The notes under the pieces: model-generated
What the model saw: only the letters and a program-made list of their open reading frames with translations
What the model was told of the DNA's origin: nothing
Databases searched by the model: none
Position numbers and translations under genes: made by a program
In this document: positions 28,964 through 38,115 of the stretch, one piece after another
How positions within the stretch are numbered: position 1 is the first letter of the stretch
Layout of the letters: the number at the start of each line of letters is the position of its first letter
Source: Roseovarius sp. TE539
Lineage (GTDB): Bacteria > Pseudomonadota > Alphaproteobacteria > Rhodobacterales > Rhodobacteraceae
DNA length: 64,000 nt
Direction: 5' to 3'
Assembly: GCF_003298505.1 (NCBI RefSeq)
Contig: NZ_QNGB01000001.1
Span: 206,685-270,684, forward strand

Positions 28964-29381
28964 GCTGTGCCTCCGCCCAACCTTATGGACCCCCTTAAAT
29001 AAAAAGAAAATGGAATAGGAAGATGTTTTTGTAGGAGTACCGGTTGTCTGTGGATTATCAGGTTCTCCGCATGTTGGTCCACAGAGGTTTTACTTGGGGA
29101 TAAACTATGGGATGAATCAGCCCTGGGTTTGTCAAGATCATATAAAACACTTATATCGCAAAAGGTTATACAACAGAGAGGTATTTCTCTACATCGGGAT
29201 AAATCACGTAACCCACAGCGCCTCCCGTACCTTCACCACGGCTGATTTATACCGATCCACATGGGCATGACATCCCTGGATACAGCCGGAGCCCTGCCGG
29301 AACTCCAGACCGACAAGCAGGGATGGAAAGAGTTCCCCACGGGCGTTAGGACGTCCGCATATCATACACGGAGTTCTCCAC
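28964..29381. other. Putative chromosomal origin of replication (oriC)
   Basis: This 418-nt stretch has no credible gene and is the only gap above 300 nt in the window. It holds AT-rich tracts (about 28994-29035 and 29128-29180) in otherwise GC-rich DNA, and a cluster of DnaA-box-like 9-mers. One-mismatch matches to TTATCCACA are at 29049-29057 (-), 29095-29103 (-) and 29374-29382 (+). Two-mismatch matches are at 29075-29083, 29194-29202, 29209-29217 and 29253-29261. One GANTC site is at 29114-29118. Genes diverge on either side (hemJ-rho-mnmE left; maf-aroE-coaE right), and parS/parAB lie 3-6 kb away, as around known alphaproteobacterial origins. No replication assay is implied. Confidence 0.75.
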
Positions 29382-29981
29382 ATGACAGAACGCCTTATCC
29401 TCGCGTCCGGGTCCGCAGCCCGGTCCATGCTCCTGAGCAACGCGGCGTTGAAATTCAGTGCGATCCCCGCCAAGGTGGACGAGCACATGATGAAAAAAGC
29501 GCTCCTGGCGGACGCCGCCACACCGCGCGATATCGCGGATACACTGGCGGAAATGAAGGCACGGCGGGTGAGTGAACGATATCCCGGTTCACTGGTCCTG
29601 GGATGTGACCAGATACTGGAGTTTGACGGGCAGGTCTTGAACAAGCCGCAAACACCTGAAGATGCGATCGGGCAATTGAAGCTCATGCGCGGAAAAAACC
29701 ATGACCTCCTGAGCGCGGCGGTCATATGTGCGGACGGGGCACCGATCTGGCGGCATGTCGGTGTGGTGCATATGGAGATGCGCAAATCATCGGATGACTT
29801 CCTGGAGTCATATGTGAGTCGCAACTGGACGAGCATTCAGGAAACCGTTGGCGCATACAAGCTTGAGGAGGAAGGGGTGAGGCTTTTCTCACGTATCAAA
29901 GGAGATTATTTTTCCGTCCTTGGATTGCCCCTACTCGAAGTCCTGTCATTTCTGGCAGTGCGAGGAGAAATTGAAACATGA
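29382..29981 (+). CDS. maf: Maf-family nucleotide pyrophosphatase
   Basis: This 199-residue Maf/YhdE-like protein hydrolyses non-canonical or methylated nucleoside triphosphates and has been linked to septum control. Motifs seen are LILASGSAARSMLL at the N-terminus, LVLGCDQILEFDGQVLNKP in the middle and GAYKLEEEGVRLF near residue 165. It is the first gene to the right of the putative origin; a DnaA-box-like 9-mer ends at its start codon. Its stop overlaps aroE (ATGA). Confidence 0.9.
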   Translation: MTERLILASGSAARSMLLSNAALKFSAIPAKVDEHMMKKALLADAATPRDIADTLAEMKARRVSERYPGSLVLGCDQILEFDGQVLNKPQTPEDAIGQLKLMRGKNHDLLSAAVICADGAPIWRHVGVVHMEMRKSSDDFLESYVSRNWTSIQETVGAYKLEEEGVRLFSRIKGDYFSVLGLPLLEVLSFLAVRGEIET

Positions 29982-30811
29982 CCGAGCAGAAAATTCCCTT
30001 GGCGGGTGTCATCGGCACGCCTGTCGCACATTCGAAGTCACCGCAGCTTCATCGTCATTGGCTGAACACCCATGGCATTACCGGGTACTACATACCGATG
30101 GACGTCAGCACGGATGATTTCGAGACTGTCCTCAGAACACTGCCGAAAGCAGGTTTTGTCGGTGTCAACGTAACGGTGCCGCACAAGGAGACCGCGCTGG
30201 CCCTCGCGGATCTTGCAACCGACCGTGCAACCCTCATCGGTGCAGCAAACACGTTGATCTTCCGAAAGGATGGCAAGATACATGCCGACAACACGGATGG
30301 TTATGGATTCATCGAAAACCTGAAGCAGTCCGGCCTCGCCTGGAATCCGGCTTCGGGCCCCGCGGCGGTTCTGGGGGCTGGTGGCGCGGCCCGTGCCGTG
30401 GTTGCGTCCCTGCTTGATGCGGGCGTTCCAGAGATCCTGATCTCGAACCGAACGCGCGTCCGGGCCGAAAGCCTGCAATCTGATTTCGGCAAACGGCTCA
30501 AGATCTACGACTGGGTTCAAGCCGGGAACATGCTGGAAGATGCGACAACCGTGATCAACACCACGTCACTCGGCATGCTTGGCCGGCCGCCTCTGCGTGT
30601 TCCCCTTGATGGGTTGCGCAAGGGCGCCGTGGTCACCGATCTGGTGTATGCACCGCTGAAAACGCGCTTCCTTGAGGTGGCAGAGGAAATGGGCTGCCAC
30701 ACCGTGGATGGCTTGGGCATGCTGCTCCATCAGGCGGTCCCCGGATTCGAGCGCTGGTTCGGAACACGCCCCGAGGTTGACAGTGCAGCCCGGGCGGCGG
30801 CGCTTCGATGA
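29978..30811 (+). CDS. aroE: Shikimate dehydrogenase
   Basis: This 277-residue enzyme reduces 3-dehydroshikimate to shikimate with NADPH in aromatic amino acid synthesis. It has the substrate-binding segment GTPVAHSKSPQLH (about residues 13-25), NVTVPHKE with the catalytic Lys, NTDGYGF, and the NADP-binding loop LGAGGAARAVV. GAGGAG lies upstream, and the start codon overlaps the maf stop. It is second in the maf-aroE-coaE-dnaQ operon. Confidence 0.95.
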   Translation: MTEQKIPLAGVIGTPVAHSKSPQLHRHWLNTHGITGYYIPMDVSTDDFETVLRTLPKAGFVGVNVTVPHKETALALADLATDRATLIGAANTLIFRKDGKIHADNTDGYGFIENLKQSGLAWNPASGPAAVLGAGGAARAVVASLLDAGVPEILISNRTRVRAESLQSDFGKRLKIYDWVQAGNMLEDATTVINTTSLGMLGRPPLRVPLDGLRKGAVVTDLVYAPLKTRFLEVAEEMGCHTVDGLGMLLHQAVPGFERWFGTRPEVDSAARAAALR

Positions 30812-31401
30812 CGTTCTGCCTTGGTCTTACAGGCTCCATCGGAATGGGCAAATCCACTACCGCGGCAATGTTTGCCGAAGAGGGCTGTGCCGTCTGGGAT
30901 GCGGATGCCGCGGTTCACCGCCTGTATGTGCCCGGAGGCGCTGCCGTGGAGCCACTGGCCGATATCCTGCCGGATGCGATTTTCGGTGAATGTGTCTCGC
31001 GGGAACGGCTTCGTGATCTTATACGTGACGACCCGACGGTCTTGCCCAAGGTCGAGGCCGTGGTTCATCCGCTGGTGGCTGAGGACAGGAAGAATTTCCT
31101 GCAGCAGACGGATGCCGATATCGTGGTCTTCGACATACCGCTGCTTTTCGAAACCGGAGCCGAGGCGACCATGGATGCGGTTGCCTGCGTGACGGTTGCC
31201 CCCGAAATTCAGCGCCAGCGCGTACTGGCCCGGCCGGACATGACCGAAGCGCGGTTCGAGGCGATGCTTTCAAAACAGATGCCTGACAGCGAGAAAAGGC
31301 AACGCGCGGATTACCTGATCGTGACGGATACCATGCACCACGCGAAACAGCAGGTACATGACATCGTGAAAAAAATAAGGACAGAACAACAAGATGCGTG
31401 A
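30808..31401 (+). CDS. coaE: Dephospho-CoA kinase
   Basis: This 197-residue kinase performs the last step of coenzyme A synthesis, phosphorylating the 3'-OH of dephospho-CoA. The P-loop [12 protein letters not shown] lies at residues 6-17, followed by [12 protein letters not shown] and the [10 protein letters not shown] segment typical of CoaE. It starts in an ATGA overlap with aroE and its end overlaps dnaQ by 8 nt. Confidence 0.95.
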   Translation: MTFCLGLTGSIGMGKSTTAAMFAEEGCAVWDADAAVHRLYVPGGAAVEPLADILPDAIFGECVSRERLRDLIRDDPTVLPKVEAVVHPLVAEDRKNFLQQTDADIVVFDIPLLFETGAEATMDAVACVTVAPEIQRQRVLARPDMTEARFEAMLSKQMPDSEKRQRADYLIVTDTMHHAKQQVHDIVKKIRTEQQDA

Positions 31402-32092
31402 AATCGTTCTGGATACAGAAACAACGGGACTGGATCCTGAACAAGGCGACAGGATCGTGGAAATCGGTGCAGTGGAACTCCTGAACCACATGCCCACCGG
31501 CAGAACTTTCCACCAATACATAAACCCCGAGCGGGACATGCCGCAGGAAGCCTTCGAAGTGCATGGTCTTGGCACCGAGTTTCTGAGGGACAAGCCGCGT
31601 TTCGCAGGGATCGCGAACGACTTCCTCGAATTTATTTCGGATGCGAGGCTGGTGATTCACAACGCCGCATTCGACATGAAATTCATAAATGCGGAATTCG
31701 GTTGGTTGAAGTTGCCGGCGCTGCCCTGGGAAAGGGCGGTGGATACACTGGCCATCGCACGTCGGCGATTCCCCGGATCTCCTGCGTCACTCGATGCCTT
31801 GTGCCGACGCTTCGGAATCGACAATTCCAGCCGTACGCTTCACGGCGCCTTGCTGGACTCCGAGATCCTTGCCGAGGTGTATCTCGAGCTTATCGGTGGC
31901 CGACAGCCCGACTTCGCCCTTTCCGGAACAATCGGGCAAAACCGGGGCGCGTCCGCAGGCCAGGAATGGCGCGCCCGTCCGCGGCCCAAGGCGCTTCCGT
32001 CAAGGGTGCATCCGGAAGAGGCGTCGGCTCATGCCGATTTTGTCGCCTCTATGGGTGAAGATGCCCTTTGGCGAAAAATCGAAACCGGTTGA
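31394..32092 (+). CDS. dnaQ: DNA polymerase III epsilon subunit (proofreading exonuclease)
   Basis: This 232-residue DEDDh exonuclease is the proofreading subunit of the replicative polymerase. Exo I is [11 protein letters not shown] (residues 5-15), Exo II is [14 protein letters not shown] (about 86-99) and Exo III is [17 protein letters not shown] (about 149-165) with its catalytic His. The C-terminal tail is Pro/Arg-rich, probably the polymerase-binding part. The start overlaps coaE; the stop abuts convergent secB with no gap. Confidence 0.94.
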   Translation: MREIVLDTETTGLDPEQGDRIVEIGAVELLNHMPTGRTFHQYINPERDMPQEAFEVHGLGTEFLRDKPRFAGIANDFLEFISDARLVIHNAAFDMKFINAEFGWLKLPALPWERAVDTLAIARRRFPGSPASLDALCRRFGIDNSSRTLHGALLDSEILAEVYLELIGGRQPDFALSGTIGQNRGASAGQEWRARPRPKALPSRVHPEEASAHADFVASMGEDALWRKIETG

Positions 32093-32593
32093 TCAGGCGG
32101 TGCCGGCCGTCTCAGCCTCTTCGGCCTGCCGGCGTGCGATCTCGTTACGGTAGATCTGTACGAAGTCGATGTTTTCCAGATTGAGCGGCGGAAAGCCACC
32201 GTCCCGCGTGACATCGCTGACGATGCGGCGCATGAACGGGAAAATCATGCGCGGACATTCGATCAGAAGAAAAGGATGAAGCTGATCCTGCGGCACGTTC
32301 TCGACATGGAAAACCCCCGCGTATTCCATTTCGAGTATGAACAGGGTGTCCTGGCTTTCCTTGTCCTTGGACGTGACCCGAAGTTTGGTCGTCACCTCGT
32401 ACTGGTGCTCGGTACTGCGCTTCTTGGCATCGAGGTTGACCTCAACGGAGACATCAGGCTGGACCTCGCCGCCATGTCCACGTTGTGCTAGCACGTTTTC
32501 AAACGAAAGGTCGCGAACAAACTGCGTGAGCGTTTGCATCCTGACCTGCGGCTTCTCTTCCGCGCTACCGTTGCCCTGTTCATTCTCGGCCAT
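32093..32593 (-). CDS. secB: Protein-export chaperone SecB
   Basis: This 166-residue tetrameric chaperone keeps precursors unfolded and delivers them to SecA. The family core runs from QFVRDLSFEN to the ECPRMIFPFMRRIVSDVTRDGGFPPL-type segment and FVQIYRNEIARRQ near the end. The start MAENEQG was chosen because GGAGAG lies 6 nt upstream of it; the ATG two codons earlier would abut the Shine-Dalgarno. Confidence 0.95.
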   Translation of the reverse strand: MAENEQGNGSAEEKPQVRMQTLTQFVRDLSFENVLAQRGHGGEVQPDVSVEVNLDAKKRSTEHQYEVTTKLRVTSKDKESQDTLFILEMEYAGVFHVENVPQDQLHPFLLIECPRMIFPFMRRIVSDVTRDGGFPPLNLENIDFVQIYRNEIARRQAEEAETAGTA

Positions 32594-32652
32594 CACCATC
32601 TCTCCAGGCTATCGATGTTCGGGAAATCCTGTAGCAGGCCGGGCAAGGGGCC

Positions 32653-33141
32653 TCAATGCCTTGTCCACCCCGATTGACCGTCCGTTCCTGTCGAGGGCGG
32701 GTCGACTTCGTCATAATCACCTTCGATTATGCCAGGATCATGCGGACGGTGCCGCCGAGGGTCGCGTCCGGGCGCGGCGGTGGTGAAGGAACGGACCTCG
32801 ACCCGCGCCCGCAGGTACCGGTAGGCCGCCCGCCGAACCCCCGGAACCAGCAATGCGAAACCGACACCATCAGTAAAAAACCCGGGGGTCAGCAAAAGCG
32901 CACCGGCGACAAGTATCATTGCCCCGTGGACAAGTGCTTCGGACGGATCGGACTGCCGCGAGAAGGACGTTCTGAGATCCTCGAGCGCCATGGCCCCCTG
33001 AGCACGCACGAGCACTGTTCCAAGAATGGCGGTGATGACGACGATGGCAAGAGTGGGCCACAGACCGATAAATCCCCCAACCTGAATGAACAGCGCGATC
33101 TCAATCAACGGCACGCCGAGAAACGCGAAAAATAGCCACAT
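32653..33141 (-). CDS. FxsA-family membrane protein
   Basis: This 162-residue protein has an FxsA-like core: LFFAFLGVPLIEIALFIQVG, GLWPTLAIVVITAILGTVLVRAQG, and a late hydrophobic block AMILVAGALLLTPGFFTDGVGFALLVPGVR. The C-terminal tail is soluble, rich in Arg, Pro and Asp. FxsA in E. coli was named for relieving phage T7 exclusion by F plasmid; its cellular role is not established. GGAGG lies 6 nt before the ATG. It is 59 nt upstream of secB on the same strand and divergent from the Tim44-like gene. Confidence 0.85.
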   Translation of the reverse strand: MWLFFAFLGVPLIEIALFIQVGGFIGLWPTLAIVVITAILGTVLVRAQGAMALEDLRTSFSRQSDPSEALVHGAMILVAGALLLTPGFFTDGVGFALLVPGVRRAAYRYLRARVEVRSFTTAAPGRDPRRHRPHDPGIIEGDYDEVDPPSTGTDGQSGWTRH

Positions 33142-33192
33142 GTCCTGACCTCCGGTCTTTTGCAGGCGGATGGTAGACTTGACCCCCACCGT

Positions 33193-33206
33193 CACTTACA
33201 TAAGTG
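33193..33206. promoter_or_regulatory. Palindrome between divergent fxsA-like and Tim44-like genes
   Basis: CACTTA-CA-TAAGTG is a perfect inverted repeat with 6-bp arms in the 107-nt divergent promoter region, 43 nt before the Tim44-like start codon. It looks like a dimeric regulator's operator; no specific regulator is recognised. Confidence 0.3.
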
Positions 33207-33248
33207 CTGAGACATAGCTTTCCATGCCCTGCGCGAAACGAGGTGCTC

Positions 33249-33911
33249 ATGAATTCGCCCATATTGCAATTATTGGTGCTCGCGGGCATCGCGGTGTTCC
33301 TCATCCTGCGCCTCAAGAGCGTTCTGGGAAGTCGCGAGGGGTTCGAAGGCCCGCCCCGCAGTCAGGCAGAGCCGGCGGCGCGTGACCGTCGACAGGGTTT
33401 CGAGGTCATAGAAGGAGGGCCTGATCAGGATATAACGGATCACGTCGCCGAGGATTCCGACGCCGCTGCAGCCCTTTCGGACATGAAGCGCGCCGATCCG
33501 TCTTTCAGTGTCACGGATTTCCTGCAAGGTGCCCGTGGTGCTTACGAAATGATCCTGATGTCCTTCGAGCGTGGCAATCTTGACGAGATAAGCCCGTTTC
33601 TTTCCCAGGACGTTTTCGAGAGTTTCGCGCAAGTCGTGGACGCCCGTGAGGAACAGGGATTGAGCGTTGAGGCGGAATTCGCCGGTGTACGGGAAATATC
33701 GCTGGTGGATGCCGCGTTTGACAGCGAAACCCGCAAGGGAGAAGTGACCGTGAGATTCGTCGGAGAGTTGACTTCGGTTGTCCGTGACAGCACCGGCGAG
33801 ATCGTCGAAGGTACACCCGGCCAGACCAAGCGACAGCGCGATGTCTGGACATTCGAGCGTATCATGGGCTCGGATGATCCCAATTGGCGGCTCGTCGCCA
33901 CGGGCGAATGA
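33249..33911 (+). CDS. Tim44/TimA-domain inner-membrane-anchored protein
   Basis: This 220-residue protein has one N-terminal membrane segment (ILQLLVLAGIAVFLILRL, about residues 5-22), a charged linker, and a C-terminal Tim44-like domain (about 85-220; FLQGARGAYEMILMSFERGN, then VRFVGELTSVVRD and DVWTFERIMGSDDPNWRLVATGE-type sequence). Such TimA proteins are the alphaproteobacterial relatives of the mitochondrial import motor anchor; their bacterial role is not settled. GAGGTG precedes the ATG by a few bases. Its stop overlaps mltA (ATGA), and a secretion gene (secB) lies 0.7 kb away on the other strand. Confidence 0.85.
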   Translation: MNSPILQLLVLAGIAVFLILRLKSVLGSREGFEGPPRSQAEPAARDRRQGFEVIEGGPDQDITDHVAEDSDAAAALSDMKRADPSFSVTDFLQGARGAYEMILMSFERGNLDEISPFLSQDVFESFAQVVDAREEQGLSVEAEFAGVREISLVDAAFDSETRKGEVTVRFVGELTSVVRDSTGEIVEGTPGQTKRQRDVWTFERIMGSDDPNWRLVATGE

Positions 33912-34945
33912 CCCGGGCAATCCGGACGGCGATCGGGTTCTGGATCGCGATGGCCGGAACGGTCATGGCGTCAGATCTCGATTACGAAATCCTCGACTTC
34001 GAGGATCTGGCCGGCTGGGAAGAAGACGATCATCAGCAAGCACTCGACGTTTTTCTCGATACCTGTCCGGACATGACGGAACCCGACTGGAAAAGCCTGT
34101 GCGCACTTGCCCAGCAAAAGCCGGATGCACGCGATTTCTTCGAGCTTTTCTTTCGCCCGGTGGTGATATCGAACGATGACCGCGCCCTTTTTACCGGGTA
34201 TTACGAGCCGGAACTCGAAGGCGCGCTCTCGGAAAGCGACCGCTTCAAATATCCGCTGTACCGCGCACCCGATTCCGTGCAGCCCGGCACCCGATGGCTG
34301 AGCCGCAAGGAAATCGAGACTGGGCCGGCAATGAAGGGCAGAGGCCTCGAGATCGCCTGGGTGGACGACCCTGTCGAATTGTTCTTTCTTCAGGTTCAGG
34401 GATCCGGGCGAATCCGGCTTCCGGACGGGCGCAACATTCGTGTCGGTTACGGTGGATCGAACGGCCATGACTACCGCTCGGTTGGACGGGAAATGGTCCG
34501 CCGCGGGATCTATTCCGTGCATCAGGTCTCGGCCGATGTGATAAAGAGCTGGGTGCGCAGAAACCCGCGGAAGGGCCGGGATCTTCTGCATCACAATCCA
34601 TCCTACGTATTCTTTCGCAGGGTTGACGAGGTGCCGGCGGATGAAGGACCGCTTGGCGCCATGAACCGCTCGATCACCGCGGGTCGCAGCATCGCGGTGG
34701 ATCCCGATTATACACCACTTGGCGCTCCGGTATGGCTCGAAAAGGCGGGCAAGGATCCGATAAACCGCCTGATGATCGCACAGGACACCGGATCGGCGAT
34801 AAAGGGACCGCAGCGGGCGGACATCTTCTTTGGCACCGGGGACAAGGCCGGAAGGCGTGCCGGGCACTTGCGTGACGGCGGCCGGATGGCGATTCTTCTG
34901 CCGATACAACGCGCCTATGCAATGCGTCCGGAGGTGCCATTGTGA
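33908..34945 (+). CDS. mltA: Membrane-bound lytic transglycosylase MltA
   Basis: This 345-residue murein hydrolase cleaves glycan strands, forming 1,6-anhydroMurNAc ends. It has an N-terminal signal sequence (IGFWIAMAGTVMASD, residues 8-22) without a lipobox Cys, so it may be soluble in the periplasm rather than lipidated. Family motifs are FTGYYEPELEG, FFLQVQGSGRIRLPDG and the 3D domain DTGSAIKGPQRADIFFG with the catalytic Asp. It is coupled to the Tim44-like gene (ATGA) and to the Smr gene (GTGA). Its products could feed the amgK/murU recycling genes at 46.6-48.3 kb. Confidence 0.92.
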   Translation: MTRAIRTAIGFWIAMAGTVMASDLDYEILDFEDLAGWEEDDHQQALDVFLDTCPDMTEPDWKSLCALAQQKPDARDFFELFFRPVVISNDDRALFTGYYEPELEGALSESDRFKYPLYRAPDSVQPGTRWLSRKEIETGPAMKGRGLEIAWVDDPVELFFLQVQGSGRIRLPDGRNIRVGYGGSNGHDYRSVGREMVRRGIYSVHQVSADVIKSWVRRNPRKGRDLLHHNPSYVFFRRVDEVPADEGPLGAMNRSITAGRSIAVDPDYTPLGAPVWLEKAGKDPINRLMIAQDTGSAIKGPQRADIFFGTGDKAGRRAGHLRDGGRMAILLPIQRAYAMRPEVPL

Positions 34946-35529
34946 CCCGACGCAAGTTGCGGCCGGAAGAACTCGATCTCTGGCGGCAAGTTACGCGGAC
35001 CACGGACCCACTGCATCCCGAGCGACAATTAACCGCATCGGGGCAAGAAACACCGGAATGGATTCCGGATCGGGAAACCGGGAAGAAGGACCGATCCGAG
35101 AAAGCCCTGCCTGATTTCCAGATCGGTGAAAAGTCCGGGAGGGGCGGTGCCGGGTCCCTGCCGATGCCACGAACCCACCTGTCGATGGACAAGAAGGCGT
35201 TCACGAAACTCCGCCGTGGAAAGCTGGTGCCCGAGGGGCGCATTGACCTGCACGGAATGACTCTGGAAAAGGCGCATCCTGCCCTTATCGCGTTCATACT
35301 GAGATCGTTTTCAGATGGAAAACGGCTGGTTCTCGTGATCACGGGCAAGGGACGGGCAGGCCCGGACACGGGCCCGATCCCCGCACGTCCGGGTGTATTG
35401 CGGCATAACGTACCACAATGGCTGACGCGTCCGCCCCTTTCCGGCATGCTTCTTCAGATCACCGAAGCGCACGCGCGTCACGGTGGCGCCGGAGCTTATT
35501 ACGTGTATCTGAGGCGATCACGCCAATAA
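34942..35529 (+). CDS. Smr-domain protein (MutS2 C-terminal-like nuclease domain)
   Basis: This 195-residue protein has a disordered, charged N-terminal half and a C-terminal Smr domain (about residues 95-195) with LDLHG-type motif RIDLHGMTLEKAHPAL, LVLVITGKGR and an ending GAYYVYLRR. Stand-alone Smr proteins are nucleases or RNA-binding factors acting in repair or ribosome quality control. The start is GTG in a GTGA overlap with mltA. Its last 12 nt overlap the convergent MFS gene. Substrate unknown. Confidence 0.85.
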   Translation: MTRRKLRPEELDLWRQVTRTTDPLHPERQLTASGQETPEWIPDRETGKKDRSEKALPDFQIGEKSGRGGAGSLPMPRTHLSMDKKAFTKLRRGKLVPEGRIDLHGMTLEKAHPALIAFILRSFSDGKRLVLVITGKGRAGPDTGPIPARPGVLRHNVPQWLTRPPLSGMLLQITEAHARHGGAGAYYVYLRRSRQ

Positions 35530-36732
35530 GGGACGGGCCCGCGCGATTCCGATGCCCATCATGAGGGTTGTGAATACGAAATAGGCCGCCACGACCGCGA
35601 ACTGCGTTTCAATCCCGATCCCCAGATCGATGCCCACCCCGGTCAGGCCGGGGCCGATTGCGGAACCCAGGACCATGATCGCGGCGGCCATGGCCTTGAT
35701 CGACCCGATATTGCCTGTCCCGTAGAACTCTGCCCAGAAGGCGTTGGGGAGCGTCGTGTTCGCTCCGGTCGTGAGTGCAAGGAAGAAAAATCCGCTCAAG
35801 AGCGCCAATGGACCGGCCCCCAATGCAAAAATCGCGAAGGCTGCCACCATGGGAAGTTGCATGAAGGGCATCAGGCGCGCCGTGCCCACCCTGTCGAGCG
35901 CCCACCCCGACAGGACCATCGCGGCAATGCTGACACCTGTATAGAATGGAAACATCGCCACCAGCTCGACATGAGCCACCGATTTCACCTCGGCGAAATG
36001 AACCTGATGAAAGAAGAAGGCGGTGTTGAAGGCCGATGGCCCCAGAAGCGCTGGTATCATGAACCAGAAAAGAAAATGGCGCAGCGTCTGACCACGCGTC
36101 CAGTGCCGTGCGTCCATACCGAGAGATTGGCTTGTTTCCGCCCAACTCTGTGGCGTTCTTTCCCGCCGAAGCAAAAGGATGAGAAGGGGAATGCCCAGCA
36201 AGGCCACGACACCCATGGCACCCCAGAGCAAGCGCCAGTCATATATCAGCATCAGCGAGACGAATATGAGGGGCAGCAGCGCCTCTCCCATGGCGAAGCC
36301 CAGTGTCGCAACCGACAGCGCCTTGCCGCGGGTGGCGACGAACCAGCGGGCCATGGCAACCACGGCGATATGGCTCATCATGCCCTGTCCGGTGAAGCGA
36401 AGCGCGAAAATGATAAATGGCAGCAGCCACCAGACCGGGTTGAGCGCCATCGAAAGACAGGCTCCGGCCATCAAGATCAGGATAACCGGCGCCAGTGCCC
36501 GAACCCGGAACCGATCGGTCAGCGCACCTGCCCATACCATCACGAGCGCCGAGGCGGTTGTGCCCAGCGTGTAGATCCCGCCCCATTGTCCATGGCTCAG
36601 GTTGAAAGCAATGCGGATTTCGCCTGCGAAAACCGAAATGAAATAGGTCTGTCCGATGCTGGACAGGAAAGTCAGCAGAACCCCGGCCGAAAGCCACGGC
36701 GCGTTTTCACGAAGAAAGACGAGAATCGGCAT
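35518..36732 (-). CDS. Major facilitator superfamily transporter
   Basis: This 404-residue protein has about 12 hydrophobic segments. The MFS signature is present in the loop between helices 2 and 3 (WAGALTDRFRVRALAPV), and a positively charged central loop follows helix 6 (LRRERTPQSWAETSQSLG). An N-terminal motif SSIGQTYFISVFAGEIR recalls oxalate/formate-antiporter-like or CynX-like MFS members. Substrate cannot be named. The start at MPILVFLRE has AGAGGG just upstream; a TTG ten codons earlier is less likely. Confidence 0.85.
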   Translation of the reverse strand: MPILVFLRENAPWLSAGVLLTFLSSIGQTYFISVFAGEIRIAFNLSHGQWGGIYTLGTTASALVMVWAGALTDRFRVRALAPVILILMAGACLSMALNPVWWLLPFIIFALRFTGQGMMSHIAVVAMARWFVATRGKALSVATLGFAMGEALLPLIFVSLMLIYDWRLLWGAMGVVALLGIPLLILLLRRERTPQSWAETSQSLGMDARHWTRGQTLRHFLFWFMIPALLGPSAFNTAFFFHQVHFAEVKSVAHVELVAMFPFYTGVSIAAMVLSGWALDRVGTARLMPFMQLPMVAAFAIFALGAGPLALLSGFFFLALTTGANTTLPNAFWAEFYGTGNIGSIKAMAAAIMVLGSAIGPGLTGVGIDLGIGIETQFAVVAAYFVFTTLMMGIGIARARPLLA

Positions 36733-36773
36733 GAACCCTCTGTCGCCCGAAATGACGGGCAATGGAAAGCCGA

Positions 36774-36801
36774 TTCACGCCGCCGTTGCTGGCGCCGTGA
36801 A
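36774..36801 (-). terminator. Hairpin downstream of hslU
   Basis: An inverted repeat with 11-bp arms (one mismatch) and a 6-nt loop lies 3 nt beyond the hslU stop, where a terminator is expected. The tail past the stem is not strongly U-rich, so it may be an RNA-stabilising hairpin instead. Confidence 0.35.
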
Positions 36802-36804
36802 ATC

Positions 36805-38115
36805 TCAAAGAACGTAACGGCTCAGGTCCGCGGAACGTGTCAGTTCACCGAGGTTGGCCTCCACGAAATCGGCATCCACGGTCACTTTCTCACCAGCCTT
36901 GTCAGGCGCGGTGAAGCTCAGTTCCTCGAAAACACGTTCCATCACGGTATAAAGACGCCGGGCGCCGATATTTTCGACCGACTGGTTAACCTCCGCGGCA
37001 ATGCGTGCAAGGGCCGCTATGCCGTCTTCCGTGAACTCGACGGTCACGTTTTCGGTTCCCAGAAGGGCGGTATATTGACGTGTCAACGCATTGTCCGTCT
37101 CGGTCAGGATGCGCACGAAGTCCGCTTCGGTGAGCGCCCGAAGCTCCACACGGATCGGAAGACGGCCCTGAAGTTCCGGCAGAAGGTCAGACGGCTTGGC
37201 GATGTGGAAGGCGCCGGATGCGATGAACAGGATATGATCCGTCCTGACGGCGCCGTGCTTGGTCGATACCGTCGTTCCCTCGATCAATGGAAGCAGATCG
37301 CGCTGCACACCCTCGCGTGATACGTCACCGCCCCGTGCCTCGGATTTGGCGCAAACCTTGTCGATCTCGTCAAGAAAGACGATGCCGTTCTGTTCGACCG
37401 CGTCGAGTGCGGCGCGGTTTACAGTTTCGTCATCGAGAAGTTTGTCCGCCTCTTCGCCGATAAGCAGATCGTAGCTTTCCGCAACAGTCACCTTCTTGCG
37501 CACGGTTCGTCCGCCGAATGCCTTTCCGAAAAGATCGCCCAGGTTCATCATCCCCATCTGGCCGCCCCCCGGCTGTCCGGGTACGTCCATCATCCCGAGA
37601 GGGTTCGAATGATCGGCCACGTCAACCTCGATCACCGTATCATCCAGTTCACCATTCTTCAGCTTTCGCCTGAACATCTCTCGCGTGGCTTCGCGCGCAT
37701 CCTCGCCGGCAATGGCGGAAATCACCCGGTCCTCGGCCGCCTGATGCGCGGCGGACTTGACGTCTTCGCGCATCTGCTCGCGGGTCATGGCGATCGCACT
37801 GTCCACGAGGTCGCGGATGATCTGCTCGACATCACGGCCGACATAGCCGACCTCGGTGAATTTCGTCGCTTCGATCTTGATAAAAGGCGCGCGCGCAAGT
37901 TTCGCGAGCCGGCGGCTGATCTCGGTCTTGCCAACACCGGTGGGACCGATCATCAGGATGTTCTTGGGATAGACCTCGTCGCGGAGATCGGGCGCAAGTT
38001 GCTTGCGGCGCCAACGGCTGCGCAGGGCTACGGCGGTTGCGCGCTTGGCGTCTTTCTGTCCGATGATGAAACGATCGAGCTCGGAAACGATCTCGCGGGG
38101 GGTCAGGTCTGTCAT
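36805..38115 (-). CDS. hslU: ATP-dependent protease ATPase subunit HslU
   Basis: This 436-residue AAA+ unfoldase partners HslV. Walker A is [13 protein letters not shown] (about residues 57-69), Walker B is [12 protein letters not shown], and the I-domain insert with the [12 protein letters not shown] segment lies between them. The C-terminus ends DLSRYVL, resembling the family tail that docks into HslV. The start [10 protein letters not shown] overlaps the stop of the upstream membrane protein gene (ATGA), with GGAGG upstream. Confidence 0.95.
   Translation of the reverse strand: MTDLTPREIVSELDRFIIGQKDAKRATAVALRSRWRRKQLAPDLRDEVYPKNILMIGPTGVGKTEISRRLAKLARAPFIKIEATKFTEVGYVGRDVEQIIRDLVDSAIAMTREQMREDVKSAAHQAAEDRVISAIAGEDAREATREMFRRKLKNGELDDTVIEVDVADHSNPLGMMDVPGQPGGGQMGMMNLGDLFGKAFGGRTVRKKVTVAESYDLLIGEEADKLLDDETVNRAALDAVEQNGIVFLDEIDKVCAKSEARGGDVSREGVQRDLLPLIEGTTVSTKHGAVRTDHILFIASGAFHIAKPSDLLPELQGRLPIRVELRALTEADFVRILTETDNALTRQYTALLGTENVTVEFTEDGIAALARIAAEVNQSVENIGARRLYTVMERVFEELSFTAPDKAGEKVTVDADFVEANLGELTRSADLSRYVL

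Noticed and set aside
28993..29007. CtrA-like site in the putative origin (TTAA-N7-GAAA)
   Set aside because: Two of four bases in the second half-site are wrong; in an AT-rich tract this is easily chance.
33179..33207. Sigma-70 promoter with TTGACC before the Tim44-like gene
   Set aside because: No acceptable -10 hexamer exists at 16-18 nt spacing.
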